Origin: Calvatia gigantea
Lineage: Eukaryota > Basidiomycota > Agaricomycetes > Agaricales > Lycoperdaceae
NCBI GenBank assembly: GCA_025093985.1
Contig: JACAAK010000049.1
Coordinates: 1 to 23,402, forward strand
Length of the DNA: 23,402 nucleotides
Direction of reading: 5' to 3'
The position numbers and the translations under genes are program-made. The notes under the pieces were generated by a model, which was not told the DNA's origin, searched no databases, and saw only the letters and a program-made list of their open reading frames with translations. Shown here one piece after another: positions 1 through 8,921 of the stretch. Every line of letters starts with the position of its first letter. The first letter of the stretch is position 1.

Positions 1-44
1 TCATTCCTAGCTTAACGTGGGTCCGCAATTTACTCAGAACGAAG

Positions 45-593
45 GGAAGGATGTTTTTCATTGGTGATGATCGGGTCCTCTGCATTGGTTTGCGTCGTAT
101 CTTCCTTCACCGGATACCGCCTCTATCTCGCCTCCTTGTGGATTGGGACCCTGAGGTTGGACACCAGGATGGTGAGGACCTCACAGAGCCCATGTGGTCC
201 TATGACGAGATGCCTTTTGCTTTGAGGAGTGTCCCGTCTCTTCATTTTGATGGCTCTACCGGTTATCGTCTCATTGTTCAGAACAGGAGGGACGTTATTG
301 GCGTCTATATTCCTCTCGCTCCCGACGGCCAACCATGCATTCGGTTCCGATTACAGTCATACTTCCAGATCCCCGTTGGGGTTGGTTTATATAAAGGATG
401 TGCAATGTACAAGAACTCACCCGCCATCCGATTTGGATACGGATGGGATGATAAGGTTGACGCCAATTTCGTCAACCCTCAGAGTGGCGAGCGTTTGCGC
501 TCTGCAGAAATATTTTTTGATGAAGAGACTGGCCGAAGCCTTCTGTGGGAAACTCGGACACAATTTCGGATATTTGATTTCACGTTTTACTAA
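45..593 (+). CDS. F-box family protein copy A, last exon (partial gene)
   Basis: This is the final exon (exon 5) of an F-box/propeller-like protein whose earlier exons lie left of the window. Bases 1-44 read as the end of intron 4: the acceptor GAAG falls at 41-44, where the other copies splice, and the exon is 549 nt to the TAA at 591-593, exactly the length of exon 5 in copy B. The ATG at 51 is therefore an internal codon, not a start; copies C, D and F have ATA there. The product starts near YFIGED-like residues and includes LVDWDPEVG, SLHFDGSTGYRL, IPLAPDGQPC, GLYKGCAMY and FFDEETGRS, all shared with copy B. No stop or frameshift is present, so this end of the gene is intact. Function is inferred from copy B, since the F-box itself is not in the window. 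Confidence 0.8.
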   Translation, partial: GRMFFIGDDRVLCIGLRRIFLHRIPPLSRLLVDWDPEVGHQDGEDLTEPMWSYDEMPFALRSVPSLHFDGSTGYRLIVQNRRDVIGVYIPLAPDGQPCIRFRLQSYFQIPVGVGLYKGCAMYKNSPAIRFGYGWDDKVDANFVNPQSGERLRSAEIFFDEETGRSLLWETRTQFRIFDFTFY

Positions 594-659
594 CGTCTGA
601 GAATATACATTACATGTTGCTACTTGACCCTCAACTTCCATGAATCCCGGGGATTGGCA

Positions 660-895
660 GACATCTATTTTATCCGATCAGTTTTGTGGAAATTTCTCAT
701 CGTTGTTCTGATGGTACGCACCCAAGATAGCGGTATGGCTATGATCAATAATATTCTCCCCGGGGTTGGTCTGTATGGCGTTGGTGTCATCATCCAAACA
801 CTTGTTCTCCAGCTTTACAGAACACAACCCCGAAAAACCAGTGAGCTCCCCACGTAGGGCAGAACCGCACGTGGGCTTTCTTCCGGCGAATTCCT
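660..895 (-). pseudogene. Relic of the last exon of the nuclease-like gene
   Basis: Read on the minus strand, this stretch matches the last exon (exon 6) of the intact gene at 8922-10930. The shared core reads HVRFCPTWGAHWFFGVVFC here and YVPFCLTSGTHWIFGMVFC in the intact gene. Two consecutive TGA codons follow the 'GEQVFG' residues, and I found no matching upstream exons. It lies directly behind F-box copy A in tail-to-tail orientation, just as the intact gene lies behind F-box copy B, so the F-box/nuclease-like pair was duplicated as a unit and this partner decayed. Confidence 0.7.
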
Positions 896-3490
896 TGATA
901 TAAACTTAGGGTTATAGAGTGTGGCGACCTCGTGTGGTGCGACGGTTGTAAAACTTGCGACTGTGGGTACGGGTGATGATATGGTGGTTGGGATGGTGGT
1001 TATGGTTGGGAAGGAGATAGGGGCGTAAAGATTTGGGGCGATATATGAGAAATTTAATTCGCGAGGAGATGTGCTTACCGTCGACAACTGTGGCGCTTCC
1101 GAATTCGAGGGCTGGTTTTCCCCGACCTTCCCGGGATACCGTGTAATGTGAGACTCTCCGATCCTCCACCTCTGCCTCTAGCTGCGTTCCTAACCCTGCT
1201 TAGTGCGGTATGTTCGCCCATGTGAATCAGGGTGAATGAGATTGTGGGCTGCTGGTGAGAGGAATGTGACTTTCCAGGGATTTAATCAGCGTGGGCGCCG
1301 GGTTTAAGGTGCTTGAGGGTTCCGGCGTTGTTATTCAATGTATTTGTGATCTGGACCAGTCAGAGTGACCATCATTGTCCCCAGCTCGTAGTGTGAGTGT
1401 CTGGGGTATTTGAACAGCAGCATACCAACTGGAATCCAATGGGCCCAAGGGATGTGGGTTCACAATGTGAGGCCGGTAAACTCTGCAAGATGTCGATGCG
1501 ATGTTCTACCTCAACCCAATGAAATTCCCTCGATGCACATGACCCCGGCAATGCAGTCCGAAAGACTTGTACCGTCGAGTCCAGCAACTAGACCTCTTCA
1601 TACGCCCCGTGGATTCGTAAACTCCACATAAGACTCGCGATAGCCTTGTCCAGTTTGACGCGATCGAAAATGTCAAGGGAACGGCTAACGTTTTCGGGCT
1701 GGTCCTCATCAAAGTAAAGATCGGTAGCACGAAAATAATATGGTGGAGGGGAATGTAGTAAAGCAGAGGGGAAGAGCCACGTTCAGAGGTGGTAGCGGGG
1801 AACATAGTTCAATTCTTGGCCGGACTTCTTGGTTAATCGTGAGGTTAGATGTGATGTGTATGGATTAGCACACTGTGTATCGGGTGGATACGGTTCTCGA
1901 CGTTGTGGTTGGGTAGGTCAAGACAGAGTTTACATAACTTGGACATTGACAACTAGATTTGAGCAGCTTAGTCCTAGAGTGTGCAGACCCGTGGTGGTGA
2001 ATGTGTAAGGTATTTGATCAGTCCGCAATTCCTCACGTCGATGAGGGTTAGCGACGAGCGTAGTATCGAGCGGGAATTTGCGAAAAGGATCGAGAAAGGC
2101 GAGCGCTCTATGGACTGCGGCGGTACTCAGGGTGCGCTGCAGACTTTGGACGTTCTCACGACGTTCCTCTTCCTCGCCGGCCAGTTCTCACCGATCTCAT
2201 CCTCGCTGCCCCAAATTCCTGCAGAACGCCTTCCTCGATGTTGCTGACGATGCCCACAGTCTGTTCACGCCAAGTTCGGCAACGTCTGGGAAGAAAAAAG
2301 ACTAATGACGCACCCTGGCCCGGACGATATTTGCATGGACACTGACAGAATGTATCATGAATTTCGTTCTCCTCGTTCTGAGGGCAACAAACACACTCTC
2401 AGCCTGCGTTGGGGTTTCATACTTCCAACTCTCCCCCACGCCCTGCTGGTCATCCACACCATCTTCCTCGTCATTTTGACAGCATCGTCATTATCAGTCC
2501 GCACACTGCTGTTTTTGTTTATCCCAGCCATTACCGGTGACTCCCCTCACCTTGACTTCGGCCCCCTTTCCGGCTTTGGTGCAAGAACCTGTACCTGGGC
2601 GTTTCTTCCTTCGTCTAACAAAACTCATGGGTCTACAGAAGGAGACATCCGGGCTGCAGAAACCAGTCTCCAAATGTGCAAGTTGACATCGCCCGATGAA
2701 CACAAGTTTCCCCATTGACTCCCAGCTCTGGTCCGCACCACACAATCGTTCCATTGGTCCCGTCAATTGAGTCCACAGTGACATCTTCATGACACATTGC
2801 TGCAAATCCAGACAGTAAAATCAAATTCCCCACCCACACGGCACATGTCGCTTCCCCTCTCTGATCCCATCCCCCCCTCAAGAATTGGACTCGTCATGAG
2901 AGGCACCAACCGTGCAAGTCCGCACCACTATACTCACGACTCAAATACCACCTTAATCAGAACTCCTCAGGTGTTTGCAAGTCACAACAAAAACGCTAGG
3001 CGCATCAATCACATAATCTTATCCCTCGCATACCTCTTGATCCGTCACTTTCCTCCCTCAATCACTCAGCTACGAACTCTAATTTATCCAACCATCGCAG
3101 AGTAAATACCTTCTATCCACGCCCGCTCAGTTCTGTTCCTCCTTCCCATCTCCACCATCGCCGCCCTCCTCCCATGCCGCCGCCGACTCGAACGTGCCCA
3201 CAAACTTGTTTACGTTGATTCTACCCTACAAACTTTTTACCTTGCTCTTTGGTTCCGCCCTTCTCTTCTCTGTGTTACTCATGACGTTGGTTAGATGGGG
3301 TAGCGGTAAAGTTTTGATAGTTGATAAGGTCCAACCCTGTATAGTCTTATAGAACTTGGTGAACTCCGCATTCATGGGTTTCCCAGTTCCGAGGTGCTAG
3401 TCTTGACAATTAAAATATCTTGTCCATTCCTACTGCTCGGGTGAGTGCCAGATGCCTAATTGCGCTGGTATCTGTGAATGAGGTGCGCTT
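896..3490. other. 2.6-kb stretch without a recognisable gene
   Basis: I find no convincing gene here. The longest open frame (2305-2718, +) is C/T-rich with no recognisable domain. The - strand at 2494-2881 has two overlapping open frames with several Cys residues but no agreed frame. A - strand frame at about 1075-1190 ends at a possible GTAAGC donor. These could be exons of an unknown gene, but nothing in the window is homologous to them. Confidence 0.4.
1588..1782 (-). CDS. Possible C-terminal exon of an unknown protein
   Basis: A 64-codon open frame on the minus strand ends at a TAG (1588-1590). It encodes residues such as YYFRATDLYFDEDQP, SLDIFDRVKLDKAIASLMW and SLRIHGAYEEV. The balanced acidic/hydrophobic composition and codon choice look more like coding DNA than the surrounding frames do. 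No start codon or upstream exon could be fixed, and a TGA lies immediately upstream in frame. I do not recognise the family. It may equally be a chance open frame. Confidence 0.25.
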   Translation of the reverse strand, partial: TWLFPSALLHSPPPYYFRATDLYFDEDQPENVSRSLDIFDRVKLDKAIASLMWSLRIHGAYEEV

Positions 3491-3508
3491 ATATAAATGA
3501 TTCTGACA

Positions 3509-3971
3509 CTACTTATCCATTCCTGTGCTGTTACTCGGTTCACCGTATGGTAGGTAGTAAAACGAACCGACATCCTTGGCCCTATCCACAACACGTATTA
3601 ACAAACAACGACTGAATGGTCCCTCTCCAATCACCAGAGCATCCATTGCTAGGTTGTGGCTACGGAGTCTTTCAAGCTTAGAAACGAGCTCCTCAATGGA
3701 ACCAGTTTCGCCACCCAGATGAAAAGGCTGCATTGTGCGCAAGCTCCGTGAGTTTTTGGGAAGTGCTTCGTAAAAAAATGTCAATACTTACTTTCACAGG
3801 TACACTGGCACAGCGGCGCGTCTCACCAATAAGAGTTTGGGTGAGTTCCTCTCCTTCAACTTGTAAGCTTCCATAATGGGTCCAACGACATGTATAAGCG
3901 AGTTCTGTCTGGGGTATGCAACAGAGGTCGACATCCGCCAAAGAAATCCTTTTTACCAGGCCCGATTTCAC
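3509..3971 (-). CDS. Unrecognised protein, 3' part (gene X)
   Basis: Two overlapping minus-strand frames join into one sequence. The first contains LAYTCRWTHYGSLQVEGEE then LTQTLIGETRRCASVP; the second contains LPKNSRSLRTMQPFHLGGE, SIEELVSKLERLRSHNLAM, DALVIGEGPFSRCLLIRVV and then a TAG at 3509-3511. A small intron around 3766-3806 probably links them, since a GTAAGT followed by ATTGAC lies there. The 5' end is unclear; an acceptor (CCCCAG) near 3905 suggests an earlier exon. It lies downstream of NLR1 on the same strand and could be a separate gene or part of its 3' end. A partial second copy at 6477-6653 shows it is a repeated unit. I do not recognise the family. The SIEELVSKLERLR segment is probably helical. 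Confidence 0.45.
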
Positions 3972-4050
3972 TAGTTTTGAGGGTGCCTGCTTGCGTTACT
4001 GTGCCAATAAGGGGCAGAAATTTATGGAGGAATTGAATTTACACTACCGA

Positions 4051-6253
4051 TCAACCAATTGAACAAGTCAAATAAGGCTTCAAGAACAGGACTGTGCCCC
4101 CCCCCGGGCAAGTGTGCTGAAGTCAATCTTCTCAAAGACACTCTGCAGTTCTGTTTCGGTCAAGAGCGCGTGGGGGTGGTCGAAATACCAATTGCCAGGA
4201 GAGAGGCATTCGGGCGCCATGGATCAACAATGCAATATTTTCCCACAGGAGTTCCTGTGGGACATAATTTCCGACTTTCGTATCCCAAGACAACGGAACT
4301 GGAAGACGCCCATCCGAAATAGCATCCTGATGCGCTAGTCAAGTCAGAATTGGATCGAGGAGGGCAAGGTTAAAATCCTACCTGTATAATCTCCTTCGTT
4401 CAACATTGCAAACAATTTCCACCACATATTCGCTGTTGTACCGACATCAAGTGCATAATTTTCCGACATCTTCAGGTAATCAGAGAACGAAGCATGATAA
4501 AACTTGATTCCCTGATGTCCCGATTCATTGAGAGATGGTACCTTGATCACTGAATGGAGCTTTCGGAGTGCTCCATAAACAGTATGCTGTTGTAAACCAA
4601 ATATTGTGGCAACGATCACAAGTGGAAAGGTATTACTGATACCATTGTCATCAGTGCACACCGCAGTCGCCCGCCCTATTGTAGTGTAAAAAAATAACAG
4701 CATCTTCAAAATGGGTGTCAGGGGTTGGGAGACGCTGTCCAGGATTGCCAAATAGAATGCGTAAAGTGCTGAGAGAGACCCAGGCTCGAGGCCCTCGGTG
4801 ACGGACAAGACAGCGTTGAGCTGGGAGATTGGATCGCAGACGTTTGGGTCTTCAATGTACTGGGCCACTGTTGCCGCAAGAGAAAAGAGTCTAGATTAAG
4901 TCTTGGAAATCCTCGTGAGATCCTGCTCCTTTGGCCAAGGCGCACCAGCAGGCATGAGATCCCTGTAGCTCTGATGTATCTCTTCAAATTTGGCATGCAA
5001 GAACTTCTCGACATCCTGGCACGCATCATCGGAGTTGGCAGGGATGCCGTGCTCTTCAAAGGTTCCGCTGATCTCCCCAGAGTTGAATGTGAGCTGCAGG
5101 TGAGCTTCGGGACGACTGGCAATGACCCAAACAAGGGGTGCTCCAGGATATTGGACGGTGAAACGACTGATGAGCTTGACGATGAGCATTTGTGCACCCT
5201 CCCTATCACATTCGTCCAGGCCATCGAGTAAGATCGCCCATCTACCACCCTCATTCGTCACTGACTGCAATCCAGTGAAGGGTTCAACAATAAACATGTT
5301 GAATTGACGCTCTATGTCCTTCTCTAACAGCTTGGGATTTTTGAACACGATCTGCCTGAGATACTCTTTGTATGGCGGGATCCTGACGGCGAGTTGGTAA
5401 GTGATAGTAGGGAGGACAAGTGTAGGTTTATCGCGCTTGTTCGGCCTTGAAAAGAAGATAGTCACACCCAGCGTTGAGGCCTTTGATAAATGCTCTGCAA
5501 GACTCTGCATAATTGCCGAGTTCCCGATTCCAGCCGCTCCATACAGCCAAATCATTTGACAGGTATGTTGAATGTCATTGATCCAGCGATGTAGCATCTC
5601 TAAAATTACAGTCCGGGTACCAGGATGACAGCCAGGAACATGGCCACTGGCATCGAACTCGACACTCGAAAGGGTATGTCCAGCGAGCCACTTTAAAACT
5701 AGCCTTGGTGTAAGCAGAGGTTAGGCCAGGACTGCGTAGCTCTCACCATGTTCCTCGGATCCATTGATATTGTTCATGACAGGGTGGTAGAACACTAAAT
5801 CATGGGCGTGGTTGAAGAATCCTTGTGGTTTGGGGAACATAAAAGCTTGGCCCGGCACTCGGGGGATATCTGATGCATGCGGATGTAGTATACTGTCAAC
5901 ATAATAAAAATTCCAATGGTACATAAATGTGAACCAGGTTATTCCTTCCAGAGTGAGTGGGAGCAATCACAGCCGCTGTCCCTCAATTTCACCTCCTGAA
6001 CACGAGAAGCGAATCTGTCAGATGGATCACCCAACGATGGGGCATCAGGGGTATCGTGGTCAGTGTTCAGTGCTTCAGACCTTGACCCACTGCCATCTTA
6101 ACTTCGGGCGGTCCCGCTCGGTTCTACCATCTCCTCATTTGTGTCCTCGGCACGGATTTGCTGGGAAGAGCGTGCCAAAAAGAGCCGCCACAACCTCAAT
6201 TCTCGAACGAAAGATATAGCCAACAATGCAATAACAACAGCGAACCAGTCCAT
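4051..6253 (-). pseudogene. NLR1: NACHT-domain NOD-like receptor, degraded
   Basis: In outline this is a fungal NLR. Exon 1 starts at the ATG at 6253 and encodes a hydrophobic N-terminus, MDWFAVVIALLAISF. A linker exon (FFNHAHDLVFY) follows, then a 48-nt intron (5746-5699) and a long exon with the typical CHPGTR lead-in and NACHT domain: Walker A region GAAGIGNSAI, Walker B LLDGLDEC (about 5213-5233), sensor IASRPE. It then continues to a winged-helix-like region and YHASFSDYL (about 4470-4500), an intron at 4381-4335 and a short C-terminal exon. No repeat domain was seen. The Walker A lysine, which contacts nucleotide phosphate, is Asn (codon 5520-5522). In-frame TAA codons lie at 6098-6100 and 4896-4898; nine codons after the latter the same frame resumes into the next conserved block, with no donor site nearby. 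A probable frameshift lies near 4185. The head faces F-box B. Confidence 0.75.
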
Positions 6254-6476
6254 CGTGAGAAGGAATGCAACAGGGGAAAGCGGTCCAATGGTGTCCGAAA
6301 TGCAGAACAATCTTGCATCAATTCCACGCCAAGGTTGCTGTGTCCTCACTATTATTGGGACAAATGATCAATGTGCCTATCGCGGCTCATGGTAAATGGA
6401 GACAATTTGGCATGCCCAATAGCTCAGCATGAGGTAGGAGAAGGGGTCGCAGTCAGATGATATCGGCTCTATCTTC

Positions 6477-6653
6477 AACACGTATTAACGCACAACACCT
6501 GGAAGGTCCCTTCCCAACCGCCAGAGCTTCCACCACCAGGTTGGGGCAGCGAAACTTTTCAAGCTTACCGGTTTGGCAGCACAGAGATAAAAAGGCTGCA
6601 TTGTACGCAAGTTCCGTGAGTTTTTAGGAAGTGCTACAGAAAGAAATGTCCAA
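6477..6653 (-). pseudogene. Partial copy of gene X
   Basis: This minus-strand stretch parallels 3577-3766. Shared landmarks are the ACACGTATTAAC block, 'AAGGTCCCT..CCAA', 'TTTTCAAGCTTA' and the segment coding for LRTMQP with its conserved acceptor (TGTAG before CACTTCC). It has indels and no full reading frame. It lies upstream of NLR1 and directly follows, on the same strand, an inverted piece of F-box promoter and exon-1 DNA, so it is a recombination product rather than a gene. Confidence 0.6.
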
Positions 6654-6689
6654 ACATCTATCATTCAATTTCAGGCAGATGAAATTCTC

Positions 6690-6945
6690 AAGACGCGAGA
6701 ACGCGTCTATCACACTTCTTGGACTGAGGCACGTGACAACGATTTCTGCCATTCATAGGGCCATTTGGACCCCGAGGTCAACATCAATAATCCTTATACT
6801 AAGTATAATCTGGCACTGACCCCTTTTCCTGCCTTTGTAGATAAATATCTTCGCTAGAGTAGCGGCCTGGCAGGGGGCCCGGAGTTGGGCTTACGTTCTG
6901 ATTTTCTCTTGTTTTCCTCGATTTTCCTCATCGACCCGTCGCAAC
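6690..6945 (-). repeat. Inverted copy of the F-box promoter/exon-1 region
   Basis: Reverse-complemented, this stretch matches the DNA upstream of F-box copies D and G in order: 'GACGGGTCGATGAGGAAAAT', then 'GAAGATATTTATCTA', then 'AAGGCGTCAGTGCC'-like, 'TTGATGTTGACCTC', then 'CAGAAATCGTTGTCACG' and 'AGACGCGTTCTCGCG' of the 5' exon area. It points away from F-box B. It is either the promoter end of an eighth, inverted F-box copy or a promoter segment flipped in place. Confidence 0.6.
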
Positions 6946-7174
6946 GTCGGAAACAAGAGGGCCCCGCAACTTTGACATCCACCCGAATATGCGTAAGGGA
7001 ATGACCTGAACCAAGAGCGCCCTCGCACGGTCTCCCCTCTCCTCCATTTTCTTCTACCTGCGACTAGCTCCCGGTAAGGTAGACGAAATTCATACTTATG
7101 ACAGGGGAGATCATTGTCACACGTGCAGAAAGTGTGACGGACGCGTTCTCGTGCCTTTTGATTCCAACCCTCTC

Positions 7175-8829
7175 ATGTTAATGAAATTTCTTCTTCTGGC
7201 CATCTGTGGAATCGTCGCAATTGCGTTCAGTATGTGATCCAACAACCTCGAATAGACATAACTCATCCATAGCCCTAAGCTTTTTTCCGTAATTTTACCC
7301 GACGGCCAACGGGAATCCATGACTTGCCACTCGAACTGCTGTCCGAAATTGCGTCACATCTAGATTTTGTTGACATGATTTCATTGCGCCAGGTGCGTCA
7401 CAACTATTTTTATCATGATATCCACCTCAGCAGTGCTCAGTCCACCAGAAAACTTCGCGAGGCGACAGAAGCCCGAGTGGTCTGGCATTCGCTCGCTCAG
7501 AGATATGCCGCCCGACATTTCAACATCCCGCGCCCGGAGAGTGGAACTATTGACACCCTTTCAACCAACGACCTTCGTGAATGGATATGGCCTCGTCTTG
7601 CGATCGATCAAATCTGGAGGAGGAAGACAGTGATACCCATGAAGCGCAGACTTGACATGCACGAGGACACAGTAGACTTCAATATTATTCGTGGTGGGCG
7701 TTGGCTCCTCGCAGTCCGGAAAGCCGGGCACGTGGATTTCTATGACCTCAATTCGAAAGAACCTGTTCCCCAGCCATTATTGGAACCTTCTGCGCCAAAC
7801 GTGGAGGAGGCAGGGCCGACGAAACTTGTTGTGGATATCGACCGAGAGGCGCCAGTCCTTGATTTCACTTTTGCCGTTAGTGCTACTGGATCCATACGTC
7901 AGCTTATGTGGTTGATTCTGCGCGTTCGATGAATGACTCATTTTCATCAATAGGATTCAAAAGGCCCAGTTTCGGATGGTTGCACATCCGACAAGCATGG
8001 CTAACTGGCACCGGCCCGTCGACCACCCTCTCAGCACACAAACTCGTTTCAATTCCGCACATCAGGAGAAATGCCGTCACATGTACTATAGCATTGAGTG
8101 GTGGCCTTGCTGCACGCAGTATTGCCGAGGGCAGGAACACCTGGATTGAGGTGTTCAAATGGAAAGAATGTACGTCCACAGAACTTATGGTTGTGGTCTT
8201 ACGTGTCCACAAAACCCTGCGAACTGTATGTGGTCCCCTTCCCTTACTCAAATGGGACTCGCAGCTGACCCAGACTGAAGGGAGAGATGTACTTCATCGG
8301 TGAAGATCGGATCCTTTGCGTCGCTAAGCGTGGCATCTTCATTCACCGGATACCGCTTCTGTCACGCCTCCTCGTGGACTGGGACCCTGAGGTTGGATAC
8401 CAGGATGACAAGGACATCGCGGAGCCTGTGTGGTCCTATGATGAAAGATATTTCGCCTTAGATAATGACCCCTCTCTTTCCTTTGACGGCTCTACAGGAT
8501 ACCGCCTTGTTGTCCAGGATGGACGCGACGTTGTTGGCATCTATATCCCCCTCTCCCCCGACGGGCAACCGTGCGTTCAGTTTCGAATCCAGTCGTATTT
8601 CTTGATCTCCGTTGCAACCGGTTTATACAAGGGATGTGCCATGTACAAGGAGTCGCCTGCCGTCCGCTTTGGCTATGAGTGGGGTGACAATGCTAATGCC
8701 AGTTTCGTCAATTTTCAGAGTGGGGAATACTCGCGCCTTGCTGAATTGTTTTTTGATGAAGAGACTGGACGATGTCTTCTCAGGGAGACTCTGACAGAAA
8801 TTTGGGTATACGATTTCATGTTTTGCTAA
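7175..8829 (+). CDS. F-box protein copy B, membrane-anchored, intact
   Basis: Five exons: 7175-7229, 7280-7392, 7441-7897, 7954-8225, 8281-8829 (TAA), giving 481 residues with all phases agreeing. Introns are 50, 48, 56 and 55 nt, and TGAC-type branch sequences are visible in the last two. Residues 1-18 form a hydrophobic anchor (MKFLLLAICGIVAIAF) followed by FFRNFTRRP, so the body should face the cytosol. The F-box follows (HDLPLELLSEIASHLDF, then ISLRQ-STRKLREATEARVVW across intron 2). The rest has a GGRWLLAVRKAGHVDFYDL block as in agaric F-box proteins with a propeller-like body. An F-box normally binds Skp1 and brings a substrate to an SCF ubiquitin ligase; the substrate is unknown. The start is the first in-frame ATG after a TGA at 7007; D and E start further upstream, but B lacks an ATG there. 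It is the only copy without a lesion. Confidence 0.85.
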
Positions 8830-8921
8830 TGTCTTAGTGCACACAATACACACTAGTCCTCACTCCTCAGCAAATCCCATATATCGTCCGGATCCATAGA
8901 CACCTTGTTTTACAATCAGTT

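Noticed and set aside
51..593. A complete 180-residue gene starting at the ATG at 51
   Set aside because: The exon starts at 45 after a conserved acceptor, and three paralogues have ATA in place of this ATG, so it is an internal codon of a longer gene.
1981..2305. Plus-strand frames with charged and Ser-rich residues
   Set aside because: They are two overlapping frames of the same DNA with no recognisable domain and no homologous copy in the window.
2305..2718. A 137-codon plus-strand frame with hydrophobic stretches
   Set aside because: It is C/T-rich, so hydrophobic residues arise from composition; it has no recognisable domain, no supporting splice signals and no paralogue here.
2494..2881. 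Cys-rich minus-strand frames suggesting a zinc-binding or secreted protein
   Set aside because: Two frames overlap with no way to choose, and the Cys spacing fits no motif I can name.
4896..4898. An intron removing the TAA in NLR1
   Set aside because: No GT donor lies just upstream, and the frame is identical on both sides with conserved residues immediately flanking.
7230..7279. A start of F-box B at the LPLELL codons, omitting exon 1
   Set aside because: No ATG precedes LPLELL in frame, while exon 1, its GTATGT donor and the 113-nt exon 2 are conserved in copies D and E.
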